From CAZGVV01 sp964529155 (lineage in GTDB: Bacteria > Pseudomonadota > Alphaproteobacteria > Rickettsiales > SXRF01): a stretch of 31,462 nt of DNA. The number at the start of each line of letters is the position of its first letter. Position 1 is the first letter of the stretch. The stretch covers positions 1 through 31,462 of the forward strand of contig CAZGVV010000017.1 of assembly GCA_964529155.1 (NCBI GenBank), in the 5' to 3' direction. The position numbers were made by a program, and so were the translations under genes. The notes below the pieces were generated by a model. It did no database searches. It worked only from the letters and a program-made list of their open reading frames with translations, and was not told the DNA's origin. Shown here one piece after another: positions 24,880 through 31,462 of the stretch.

Positions 24880-25212
24880 TTAGTCGCCTGGCACAACGGG
24901 CTTACGGAAACGTGCGCCATCAACAGACATAAAATATACCAATTTCCCTTCAGATGCCGCCCCCAGCGTATGGACCACCAATACCGCTGATGTCTGTGCC
25001 ATGGCCTCCACAATCAACACGCCCGGCATTACTGATTTGCTGGGGAAATGGCCGATGAAATGCTGCTCATTAATGCTAACATTTTTAAGGCTGACAGCAT
25101 GGCTATCTTTCACCGCCTCTACGACTCGGTCAATCATAAGAAAGGGATAGCGATGCGGAATCATCCGCTGAATCGTTTCAATATCAAAGGGTAATTCATT
25201 AGGGGTGGTCAT
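24880..25212 (-). CDS. fabZ: 3-hydroxyacyl-ACP dehydratase FabZ, truncated by an in-frame stop
   Basis: FabZ dehydrates 3-hydroxyacyl-ACP in fatty-acid elongation and competes with LpxA/LpxD for the same acyl-ACP. The start MTTPNELPFDIETIQRMIPHRYPFL at ATG 25212 is right for the family, with AAGGACGAG upstream; the frame is open to 25284. The catalytic His55 (GHFPSKSVMPG) and Glu69 (VEAMAQ) are present. The frame ends with RFRKPVVPGD and TAA (24880-24882), where the family has Gln (VVPGDQ). Only 110 of about 150 residues remain; the lost part includes strands of the hot-dog sheet. A CAA-to-TAA change explains it. Either a real nonsense mutation or a base error in the assembly. Confidence 0.9.
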   Translation of the reverse strand: MTTPNELPFDIETIQRMIPHRYPFLMIDRVVEAVKDSHAVSLKNVSINEQHFIGHFPSKSVMPGVLIVEAMAQTSAVLVVHTLGAASEGKLVYFMSVDGARFRKPVVPGD

Positions 25213-25240
25213 AAGTCTCGTCCTTAGTTTATAGGGACTG

Positions 25241-25269
25241 AATACAGCTAGAATCAGGCGCTCTGTCAA
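25241..25269 (-). promoter_or_regulatory. predicted fabZ-lpxA-lpxI promoter
   Basis: On the minus strand a perfect TTGACA (25264-25269), a 17-base spacer and TGTATT (25241-25246) lie in the 86-bp gap between lpxD and fabZ. The leader to ATG 25212 would be about 22 bases and includes AAGGACGAG. Confidence 0.55.
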
Positions 25270-25298
25270 CCCCGCACTCGGCAAAAAATTGCACCCTT

Positions 25299-26252
25299 CT
25301 ATCCTTCTTTTTTTATCAGCTTCGCCAACGCTGTGGTTTGCCGGTGGAAATCCCGAATCGGCACAGCAGGTGTGCCGCCATAACTTTCACCGGATGGAAT
25401 ATCACGCATAATACCCGATTGCGCCGCTAATTTTGCGCCTTTTCCAATGGTTAAGTGGCCGGCGATACCGACTTGCCCACCAATCTGGGCAAAATCCTCC
25501 ACCCGGGTAGAACCAGAAATACCCACTTGCGCTACGATGATCGCGTAGCGACCGATATGGCAATTATGGCCGATTTGCACCAAATTATCGATTTTTGCGC
25601 CATCCATAATCACCGTATCCGGGCCTGCACCACGGTCAATGCATGTGCCAGCACCGATTTCCACATCATCGCCGATAAGCACACGCCCCAACTGGGGAAC
25701 CTTAAGTAGCCCCTTCGCAGATGGCGCAAAACCAAAGCCGTCTTGGCCAATATGCACGCCAGGATGAATCATAACGCGGTGACCAATCAATGCGTGACTA
25801 ATGGTTGCATTTGCGCCGATAAAGCAATGATCGCCAATCTCTACCCCATCACCAATCCACGCACCGGCTTCAATTCGGCATCCTTGACCAATTTTCACCC
25901 CCTCTGCGAGGTAAGCACGCGGAGAAATGGATGAGCTAAATGATGCAGGGTAAAAAAGCTGAGCCGTAACCGCATAAGCCATGTAGGGATTTTCACTAAT
26001 CAGTAGCTGCATGTGCGCAGGTGCTTGTTTGGCGAATTTTTCTTTAACAAAACAAGCGCCTGCAGAAGTAGCACGGAAGGCGTCTAAATATTTTATATTA
26101 TCAAAAAAACTTACCGCATCCGCCGCCGCTGTTTCCAGGGGAGCAATGTCGGTAATGGTGCAGTCTGTACCCTGCAAGAGCGCGCCGGTCGCTTCCGCTA
26201 GCTGTGCTAACGTAAACGGCCCGGCGCGCTTAAAAAAACGAGGATCTGCCAT
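25299..26252 (-). CDS. lpxD: UDP-3-O-acylglucosamine N-acyltransferase
   Basis: LpxD adds the second 3-hydroxyacyl chain in lipid A synthesis. The 317-residue protein has the N-terminal uridine-binding domain (FTLAQLAEATGALL, SFFDNIKYLDAF, CFVKEKFA) and the beta-helix with hexapeptide repeats, including the catalytic His region DNLVQIGHNCHIG and the phrase HPGVHIGQDGFGFAP. The end, GGTPAVPIRDFHRQTTALAKL, is typical. It is somewhat shorter than the usual 340. It starts 3 bases after the skp stop. Confidence 0.96.
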   Translation of the reverse strand: MADPRFFKRAGPFTLAQLAEATGALLQGTDCTITDIAPLETAAADAVSFFDNIKYLDAFRATSAGACFVKEKFAKQAPAHMQLLISENPYMAYAVTAQLFYPASFSSSISPRAYLAEGVKIGQGCRIEAGAWIGDGVEIGDHCFIGANATISHALIGHRVMIHPGVHIGQDGFGFAPSAKGLLKVPQLGRVLIGDDVEIGAGTCIDRGAGPDTVIMDGAKIDNLVQIGHNCHIGRYAIIVAQVGISGSTRVEDFAQIGGQVGIAGHLTIGKGAKLAAQSGIMRDIPSGESYGGTPAVPIRDFHRQTTALAKLIKKEG

Positions 26253-26255
26253 CCG

Positions 26256-26870
26256 TTACTTTTTATCGGCTGCAGGAGCAGCAGCAGGAGCATCAAATTT
26301 CACATCTACTTTTGGCAGACGCGCATTTAGTTTGGTGAGCACTTCCTGCGAAATATCCATGGAGCTGTCGGCATATAGCATTTGCGAGGTTGGCAATGCT
26401 ATAACGAAACCCTTTTCTTTGGACATTTCAGCGATGATGTCACCCACAGCCTTTTGAATCTGACCCAGCGCACGTTCAAACCCGGCATCCAGCGTCGCCT
26501 TTTTATCCTGCACTTCTTTTTGTGCTTCGGTTTCTTTGGTGCGGAACGCTTTTACTTTTGCGTCAAATGCATCTTGTGACAATACACCACGTTGTTTAGC
26601 TAATTCCTGCTCTTCTTTTTGTAAGGCCTGCTCTTTTTTGGAGATTTCAGCCTGATAGCTTTTTTGTTTGGCTTCAAGCGCTTCGCGCACCGATTTTGCA
26701 GCAGTTGCGTCACGCATAATACCCTGAATATTTACTACAGCGGTGCGCGTGCTGGCGATGAGGGAAGCTGAGCCGGTCGCAGGTGCAGCAGCAGGTTCAG
26801 CCATGACGGCAGTTGCAGATAAGGCGGTTAAAGCGCAACCGGCCAATAAAAGTGTACGTAAGCGAAGCAT
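26256..26870 (-). CDS. skp: OmpH/Skp-family periplasmic chaperone
   Basis: Skp holds unfolded outer-membrane proteins in the periplasm before BamA inserts them. The 204-residue protein has a signal peptide (LLLAGCALTALSATAVMA, cleavage near residue 24) and a small strand region (TAVVNIQGIMRDATAAKSVREAL). A long charged coiled coil rich in Lys, Glu and Gln covers about residues 60-135, followed by VDIIAEMSKEKGFVIALPTSQMLYAD-like return strands. An Ala/Pro-rich tail makes it longer than E. coli Skp (161). It sits between bamA and lpxD, the standard place. Confidence 0.9.
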   Translation of the reverse strand: MLRLRTLLLAGCALTALSATAVMAEPAAAPATGSASLIASTRTAVVNIQGIMRDATAAKSVREALEAKQKSYQAEISKKEQALQKEEQELAKQRGVLSQDAFDAKVKAFRTKETEAQKEVQDKKATLDAGFERALGQIQKAVGDIIAEMSKEKGFVIALPTSQMLYADSSMDISQEVLTKLNARLPKVDVKFDAPAAAPAADKK

Positions 26871-26899
26871 GAGGAAGTCCTTTCAATGAGTGTTGCGAA

Positions 26900-29242
26900 T
26901 TAAAAACGCGCGCCGAAACTAAAGCGTACCAGCTGGTTTTCGTCAAATCTTTCCTTCAGGATGGGGGCTGCAAAATCGATGCGCACCGGCCCAAAAGGTG
27001 ATTTCCAGGAAATACCAAAACCAGCGCCCATACGCAGGGTATTACTATCCTGAATTCCAGGGCCGCCTGAATTGAGATGCCACAAACTACCGGCATCAAC
27101 AAATAATGCCCCCAAAATACCTAAATCTTCAGGAAGTCCGAGCGGGAAACGCTGTTCTACTGAACCAAAATAATACATATCGCCGCCAAGCGCATCACGC
27201 GTGGCGACATCACGCGGCCCTAACCCGAAATTGGCGAAGCCCCGCACCAATTCGCCTCCCATGAAGAATCGGTCACTGATGTTAATGTCGCGGTTGCTAT
27301 AACCATAAATATCACCGGCACCGCCGCCTATGTTAAACACCCAGTTTTTAGCCCACGGATAATAGTAATTAGTGCGTGCATCGTGCTTAATATAACGTGA
27401 ATTACCACCTACCCCTGCCAATTCCTGAGTTAATTTCAGATAATATCCATTTGTCGGGTCAAACTTATTATTGCGGCTATCATAGGTAAATGTATGGCCG
27501 ATGGCGGAATTGGTATTAATACCTGCCTGGTTCCGAATATAGAGGGATGCAAGCGGCGCCACATTCGTAATGTCGCTATAACGCAACGAGTAGTAAATGG
27601 AGTGATTGAGTCTTTCACTCAAGGCATACCCCATACGCAGCACGATGCCTTTGCTATCTACGTCATATGCATCTACCGCACTAAAACTATAACTATTATT
27701 TCGCGTATCATAGTTGACGACGCTGCGGTAAATATCAAAGCCAGCAGACAATTCGCGATCCAGGAAATACGGCTCAGTAAAACCAAAATCCGCCTGTTTG
27801 CGGAGTGCCGCATAGGTTACGTTCGCTTTAATTTCCTGTCCGCGCCCCAACAAATTGGTTTCTTTAAATCCGACATTGGCTAATGGACCGTCGGTGGAAG
27901 AAAATCCTGCCCCCAAATTAATTTCACCGGTGGATTTTTCCTGCACATCCGTCGTAATAACCGTTTTATCAGGTGCGCTGCCGGGTTCGGTATTAATTTT
28001 AACTTTCTCGAAAAAGCCTAAATTATTTAAACGCTGCTCAGTGCGCGCTAATAATGCCGCGTTATATGGATCGCCTTCTGACAGGCGGAATTCACGACGC
28101 ACCACCTCATCCAGGGTGCGTACATTCCCGTTAATATTCACCCGCTCTACATATACGCGTGGCCCTGGCTTGATATCATAGGTAAGCACCACCGTATGGG
28201 CGGCACGATCACGCGTAAGTTTAGGCTGAATGTCCACGAATGCATAACCATGATTCCCCAGCTCCTTGGTCATGGCTTCAATGGAGTCATCCACCTTGGT
28301 GGAATCATAAATCTGACCCGCCTTATTGGTGATAACACCATCCAGATTAGGTTTCTCCGCACCCTTTAACTCACTGCTTACGTCCACTTTGGAAAGTGTG
28401 TATTTCGGGCCTTCATCGAGCACAAAAGTCAGATAAAATGCGCTTTTATCCGGCGCCAATTCCGCCTGGGCCGATTTTACCTGGAAATCGGCGTAGCCTT
28501 GCGATGTATAGTAGCGGCGCAGTAATTCCTGATCGTATTGGAGCTTATCAGGATCATATTTATCGCTATCGGTCAGGAAACGCCACCAGCGGGATTCACT
28601 GGTACGGATAGCCTCCAGCAACTCATTGGTAGAAAAAGAATTATTACCAATAAAACTAATTTTTTCAACCCGCGCCACCTGGCCTTCGACTATTTCGAAC
28701 ACCAAATCTGCCCGGTTTTGCGGTTGCTTGATGATTTTGGGAGTGACAGTGGCTGTATAACGCCCGCTTTTGCGATAAATATTTAGAATACGCTGCACGT
28801 CCGCCTGGACTTTAGCGCGGCTGTATACAGAACGGGCTTTTAATTCAACTTCTTTTTCTAAATCTTTGGTTTCAATGCGACTATTACCTTCAAAAGCCAC
28901 ACGGCTGATAACGGGATTCTCCGTTACGTGCACCACCAGATCATTGCCGCTACGCAGTAACTTTACATCGGCAAAAAAACCGGTAGCAAACAGATTTTTA
29001 AGGGCTTTATCAATACTTGCCGGAGTAAATACATCCCCCTCATGCACGCCCAGATAGGTACGAATCGTATCAGCTTCTACCCGCTGATTGCCTTCAATCC
29101 GTATAGCGCCAATGTGTGATTCTTCTGTGGAAGCAGCCTGCGCATAAGCCAACGTCGATGCACCCGCAGCACCAACCATGGTCACGGCAGACAGGACAGC
29201 GGCTAAAAATCGTTGTTTTACAGACAGAGGAACACGTCCCAT
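26900..29242 (-). CDS. bamA: outer-membrane protein assembly factor BamA
   Basis: BamA is the Omp85 barrel that folds and inserts outer-membrane proteins. A signal peptide (FLAAVLSAVTMVGAAGASTLAYAQA) is followed by five POTRA domains (from HIGAIRIEGNQRVEADTI to about residue 420) and a 16-strand barrel. The loop-6 motif VRGF appears in GGELVRGFANFGLGPRD, and the protein ends in the aromatic signature FSFGARF with a terminal Phe. ATG 29242 gives about 780 residues. The frame is open to TTG 29293, which would place 17 extra residues before the signal. The gene is divergent from carA, 150 bp apart, rather than following rseP. Confidence 0.96.
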   Translation of the reverse strand: MGRVPLSVKQRFLAAVLSAVTMVGAAGASTLAYAQAASTEESHIGAIRIEGNQRVEADTIRTYLGVHEGDVFTPASIDKALKNLFATGFFADVKLLRSGNDLVVHVTENPVISRVAFEGNSRIETKDLEKEVELKARSVYSRAKVQADVQRILNIYRKSGRYTATVTPKIIKQPQNRADLVFEIVEGQVARVEKISFIGNNSFSTNELLEAIRTSESRWWRFLTDSDKYDPDKLQYDQELLRRYYTSQGYADFQVKSAQAELAPDKSAFYLTFVLDEGPKYTLSKVDVSSELKGAEKPNLDGVITNKAGQIYDSTKVDDSIEAMTKELGNHGYAFVDIQPKLTRDRAAHTVVLTYDIKPGPRVYVERVNINGNVRTLDEVVRREFRLSEGDPYNAALLARTEQRLNNLGFFEKVKINTEPGSAPDKTVITTDVQEKSTGEINLGAGFSSTDGPLANVGFKETNLLGRGQEIKANVTYAALRKQADFGFTEPYFLDRELSAGFDIYRSVVNYDTRNNSYSFSAVDAYDVDSKGIVLRMGYALSERLNHSIYYSLRYSDITNVAPLASLYIRNQAGINTNSAIGHTFTYDSRNNKFDPTNGYYLKLTQELAGVGGNSRYIKHDARTNYYYPWAKNWVFNIGGGAGDIYGYSNRDINISDRFFMGGELVRGFANFGLGPRDVATRDALGGDMYYFGSVEQRFPLGLPEDLGILGALFVDAGSLWHLNSGGPGIQDSNTLRMGAGFGISWKSPFGPVRIDFAAPILKERFDENQLVRFSFGARF

Positions 29243-29333
29243 ACGACAGGGTGAACTGTCGGTAGTTGTGGGCCATAGGGGTAGTAAAATCAAGCAGTTT
29301 TATCTGCACACCATAGCAACCTACACTCAACTA

Positions 29334-29362
29334 TTGACAGCAGCGGCTTGCGTCCTTATGTT
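29334..29362 (+). promoter_or_regulatory. predicted carAB promoter
   Basis: A perfect TTGACA (29334-29339), exactly 17 bases, then TATGTT (29357-29362). Transcription would start near 29369, about 26 bases before the GTG at 29395. This is the best promoter match in the window. Confidence 0.65.
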
Positions 29363-29394
29363 CCCGGCAATTTACCTGGAGTTTTTTCATTTCC

Positions 29395-30597
29395 GTGACT
29401 GTCGCGCTTACACCGCCTGACGATAGCGACGCCTGCCTGATGCTGGCGGATGGTACGGTATTTTTTGGAAATAGCATCGGAGCCGCAAATATAAGTATCG
29501 GTGAGCTATGCTTTAATACGGCGATGACAGGCTATCAGGAAATAATGACGGATCCTTCTTATGCCGGTCAAATCGTGGTGTTCACCTTTCCTCATATTGG
29601 CAATGTCGGGGCTAATGCGGAAGACTTTGAAACGGTCATCCCTGTTGCTGCAGGCTTAGTAGTTCGTGAAAAAATTACCGCCGCTTCCAATTATCGTAGT
29701 CAGTCTGACTTTAATGCGTGGCTGAAAGAAAAAAATATTTCGGGCATCTGCGGGGTTGATACGCGCGCCCTTACCCGCCATATTCGCACGAAAGGCGCAC
29801 AAAACGCGGTTATTTTTGGGCTTCATGTTTCCGATGTAGAATCGCAACTTAAGAAAATGACCGAGCACTTGAATAACGCACCTTCCATGAAAGGTGCGGA
29901 GCTGGCCGCAAAAGTGACCACCGGCCAACGTTACAGCTGGGATAAAAACGTATGGAATTTGTCCCCTGAACCTCCCCTTGCCACCAAAGGCCACACTTAC
30001 CACGTGGTTGCCATTGATTACGGCGCTAAGCACAATATTTTGCGCTCACTTGTGCAAGCGGGTTGCCGCGTGACTGTGGTTCCTGCAAAAACATCAGCCG
30101 ATGAAATTCTTGCTCTTGAGCCAGACGGTATTTTTCTCTCCAATGGCCCGGGGGATCCTGCCGCTACCGGCATTTATGCGCTGCCAGTTATCAACGCGCT
30201 TATAAAAAGTGGCTTACCGATTTTCGGCATTTGCTTAGGACACCAATTACTGGGGTTAGCCCTAGGTGCAAAAACCGAAAAAATGGCACAAGGTCACCGC
30301 GGTGCAAATCACCCGGTAAAAGATTTGACCACAGGAAAGGTGGAAATCACCAGCCAGAATCATGGCTTTGTCGTAGCACGTGATGAATTGCCCAAAACGC
30401 TGGAAATAACTCATATCTCCCTCTTTGATGGGACCATTCAAGGCATTCGGGCAAAAGACAAGCCGATTTTTGGTGTACAAGGTCACCCGGAAGCATCCCC
30501 TGGGCCACATGATTCAAAATATTTATTTGAACGCTTTGTCGCGTTGATGAAGGAACAGGATTCAGGAGCCAGGATTCAGGGGAAAAAAATCCCATGA
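29395..30597 (+). CDS. carA: carbamoyl-phosphate synthase small (glutaminase) subunit
   Basis: CarA releases ammonia from glutamine and passes it to CarB for carbamoyl phosphate, used in arginine and pyrimidine synthesis. The 400 residues show the N-terminal FNTAMTGYQEIMTDPSYAGQ, SNGPGDP, the nucleophile Cys in FGICLGHQLLG, and the HPE of GVQGHPEASPGP. The start is GTG 29395, with GGAG about 14 bases upstream. The last dozen residues (QDSGARIQGKKIP) lie beyond the expected family end and are encoded by the heptamer repeat at 30556-30583, apparently contributed by the inserted element. The stop overlaps the next gene as ATGA. Confidence 0.96.
   Translation: MTVALTPPDDSDACLMLADGTVFFGNSIGAANISIGELCFNTAMTGYQEIMTDPSYAGQIVVFTFPHIGNVGANAEDFETVIPVAAGLVVREKITAASNYRSQSDFNAWLKEKNISGICGVDTRALTRHIRTKGAQNAVIFGLHVSDVESQLKKMTEHLNNAPSMKGAELAAKVTTGQRYSWDKNVWNLSPEPPLATKGHTYHVVAIDYGAKHNILRSLVQAGCRVTVVPAKTSADEILALEPDGIFLSNGPGDPAATGIYALPVINALIKSGLPIFGICLGHQLLGLALGAKTEKMAQGHRGANHPVKDLTTGKVEITSQNHGFVVARDELPKTLEITHISLFDGTIQGIRAKDKPIFGVQGHPEASPGPHDSKYLFERFVALMKEQDSGARIQGKKIP
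30556..30583 (+). repeat. left heptamer array (4 units of CAGGANN type)
   Basis: Units CAGGATT, CAGGAGC, CAGGATT, CAGGGGA follow one another without spacing, so CAGGATTCAGG occurs twice 14 bases apart (30556 and 30570). The array encodes the end of carA and includes purine-rich sequence that may serve as the ribosome site of the next gene. Confidence 0.85.
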
Positions 30598-30989
30598 CCA
30601 TACACCATTATCAAGATTTACCGGTGCGGCAAAAAGCAATGCAGTTCGTTGTTGCTGTATATGATACGTCAACCTTATTCCTTAAGAATGATATGTATGG
30701 CTCAACTTCACAAATTCGGTGTGCCTCTGTGTCTGTGCCTTCCACTATTGCAAAAATGACTGCTAAACGTAGCACCCGCGACTATCTACGATTTTTAAAT
30801 ATCGCTTATGGCTCTCTGTCTGAGATCGACATCCAACTATCTATTGCAGGAAAACTTAATTATGCAGTTTCATATGGTGTTGCCGCACTACTGGACCAGT
30901 CCGCTAAAATTGCACGGATGCTTAATGTACTAATGAATAAACTTGAAGCAAAATTTCCTGAATCCCCAATCCTGACCTCTGTATCCTGA
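30594..30989 (+). CDS. four-helix-bundle protein, S23 (23S rRNA intervening sequence) family
   Basis: The 131-residue protein matches the S23 family: MTIHHYQDLPVRQKAMQFVVAVYDT opens the first helix, GSTSQIRCASVSVPSTIAKMTAKRSTRDYLRFLNIAYGSLSEIDIQL is the core (usual form: QIRRAAVSIPSNIAEG...LRFLxIAxGSLxELET), and ARMLNVLMNKLEAKF closes the bundle. Such genes were first seen inside 23S rRNA insertions of Leptospira and Coxiella and are also scattered in many genomes; their function is not established. The final ESPILTSVS is encoded by the right heptamer array. ATG overlaps the carA stop (ATGA), and TGA ends one base before the carB ATG, so the gene is knit into the operon. Confidence 0.87.
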   Translation: MTIHHYQDLPVRQKAMQFVVAVYDTSTLFLKNDMYGSTSQIRCASVSVPSTIAKMTAKRSTRDYLRFLNIAYGSLSEIDIQLSIAGKLNYAVSYGVAALLDQSAKIARMLNVLMNKLEAKFPESPILTSVS

Positions 30990-30990
30990 C
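30956..30990 (+). repeat. right heptamer array (5 units of TCCTGAN type)
   Basis: Units TCCTGAA, TCCCCAA, TCCTGAC, CTCTGTA, TCCTGAC; TCCTGA recurs at 30956, 30970 and 30984, a 14-base period. TCCTGAATCC is the reverse complement of part of the left array, so the two arrays can pair imperfectly. The array encodes the tail of the S23 protein and ends at the carB start. Confidence 0.82.
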
Positions 30991-31462
30991 ATGCCAAAAC
31001 GTACGGACATCACTTCCATCCTCATCATCGGCGCCGGCCCCATTGTTATCGGTCAGGCCTGTGAATTTGATTATTCGGGCACGCAAGCCTGCAAAATATT
31101 GCGGCAGGAAGGTTACCGCATCATCCTGGTGAACTCCAATCCGGCCACCATTATGACCGATCCGGAATTTGCCGATGCGACCTACATTGAGCCGATCACC
31201 CCGGAGATGGTAGAAAAAATCATCGCCAAGGAGCGCCCCGATGCGCTGCTTCCCACCATGGGCGGTCAAACTGCACTCAATTGCGCGAAAGCGTTAGCCG
31301 AATCCGGTGTGCTTAAAAAATATAACGTGGAGCTGATCGGTGCTAAACTAGAGTCCATCAATAAAGCCGAAGATCGCCAATTATTTAATGAAGCCATGGC
31401 AAAAATCGGGCTAGATGTGCCAAAAAACGCCGTGGTAAAATCCTTGGAAGAAGCCCGCAACG
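30991..31462 (+). CDS. carB: carbamoyl-phosphate synthase large subunit (5' part, runs off the window)
   Basis: CarB makes carbamoyl phosphate from bicarbonate, ATP and the ammonia supplied by CarA. The visible 157 codons start MPKRTDITSILIIGAGPIVIGQ and continue with ACEFDYSGTQACKILRQEGY, VNSNPATIMTDPEFADATYIEP and LPTMGGQTALNCAKAL, the first pre-ATP-grasp domain, entering the first ATP-grasp domain (IGAKLESINKAEDRQLF). There is no ribosome site in the preceding repeat, so initiation probably depends on ribosomes ending at the S23 stop one base before (TGACATG). The rest is outside the window. Confidence 0.96.
   Translation, partial: MPKRTDITSILIIGAGPIVIGQACEFDYSGTQACKILRQEGYRIILVNSNPATIMTDPEFADATYIEPITPEMVEKIIAKERPDALLPTMGGQTALNCAKALAESGVLKKYNVELIGAKLESINKAEDRQLFNEAMAKIGLDVPKNAVVKSLEEARN

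Larger units (their letters stand above)
30556..30990 (+). mobile_element. S23/intervening-sequence-like element inserted between carA and carB
   Basis: A 435-bp unit formed by a left heptamer array, an S23-family gene and a right heptamer array in inverted orientation. The right array ends at 30990, directly before the carB ATG. carA and carB are normally neighbours, so this looks like an insertion that took over the carA 3' end. Movement is inferred from structure; no target-site duplication is identified. Confidence 0.55.

Noticed and set aside
24880..24882. UAA recoded as Gln throughout the genome
   Set aside because: Many intact genes here end properly in TAA at the family's usual length (mutT, putA, surA-like, rpsB, tsf, frr, cdsA, dxr, rseP), so UAA is a normal stop; fabZ is a single case.
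30594..30989. S23 gene taken as a sign of a 23S rRNA gene nearby
   Set aside because: No rRNA sequence flanks it; carA and carB are on either side, so it is a free-standing member of the family.
1..31462. tRNA genes, CRISPR arrays, insertion sequences with transposase, prophage modules
   Set aside because: None found by reading: no cloverleaf-like CCA ends with GTTCRA motifs, no spaced repeats, no transposase or integrase motifs; the holin stands alone.

Overview
This 31.5 kb window looks like a chromosomal housekeeping segment of an alphaproteobacterium with a base composition near 50% GC (judged by eye). The placement rests on gene content and order: an rpsB-tsf-pyrH-frr-uppS-cdsA-dxr-rseP block, LpxI (the DUF1009 alternative to LpxH), a DUF3035/BamF-type lipoprotein directly after lspA, a SurA-like chaperone, a short PutA without a DNA-binding domain, and a 3TM holin of the gene-transfer-agent type. 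I see no rRNA, tRNA or CRISPR array. A run of 10 Ns inside putA shows this is a draft assembly scaffold.

Layout. 1-8.5 kb: argJ and mutT (4-bp overlap), a convergent sodium:amino-acid (AGCS) symporter, an unrecognised membrane-like protein with three similar hairpin segments, putA (split only by the assembly gap) and a SurA-like isomerase. 8.5-13.1 kb, minus strand: a tightly packed operon secF-maoC-ribF-lspA-bamF-pgi, with 1-4 bp overlaps at most junctions. 13.1-15.1 kb: ndk, an OmpA-domain lipoprotein and a small unknown gene. 15.3-22.6 kb, plus strand: the translation, cell-envelope and isoprenoid block rpsB to rseP, with a strong hairpin after tsf. 22.7-23.1 kb: a lone 3TM holin gene. 23.1-29.2 kb, minus strand: bamA-skp-lpxD-fabZ-lpxA-lpxI. 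29.4 kb to the end: carA, an S23-type four-helix-bundle gene and the start of carB.

How the genes work together. Much of the window serves outer-membrane construction: export (secF), lipoprotein maturation (lspA), chaperones (surA-like, skp), barrel insertion (bamA, bamF-like), lipid A synthesis (lpxD, lpxA, lpxI), phospholipid, isoprenoid and acyl precursors (cdsA, dxr, uppS, fabZ) and the envelope-stress protease rseP.

Main points for a second look: (1) fabZ is cut by an in-frame TAA exactly where the family has Gln in VVPGDQ, and the remaining 39 codons are intact downstream; (2) an S23 (23S rRNA intervening-sequence) gene sits between carA and carB, flanked by heptamer arrays in inverted orientation, has apparently supplied the carA 3' end, and abuts carB exactly; (3) the usual rseP-bamA junction is broken, the bamA-lpxI block is inverted, and a holin gene lies at the breakpoint; (4) secF has no secD beside it; (5) the 330-residue protein at 3.2-4.1 kb is unrecognised and carries an internal repeat.
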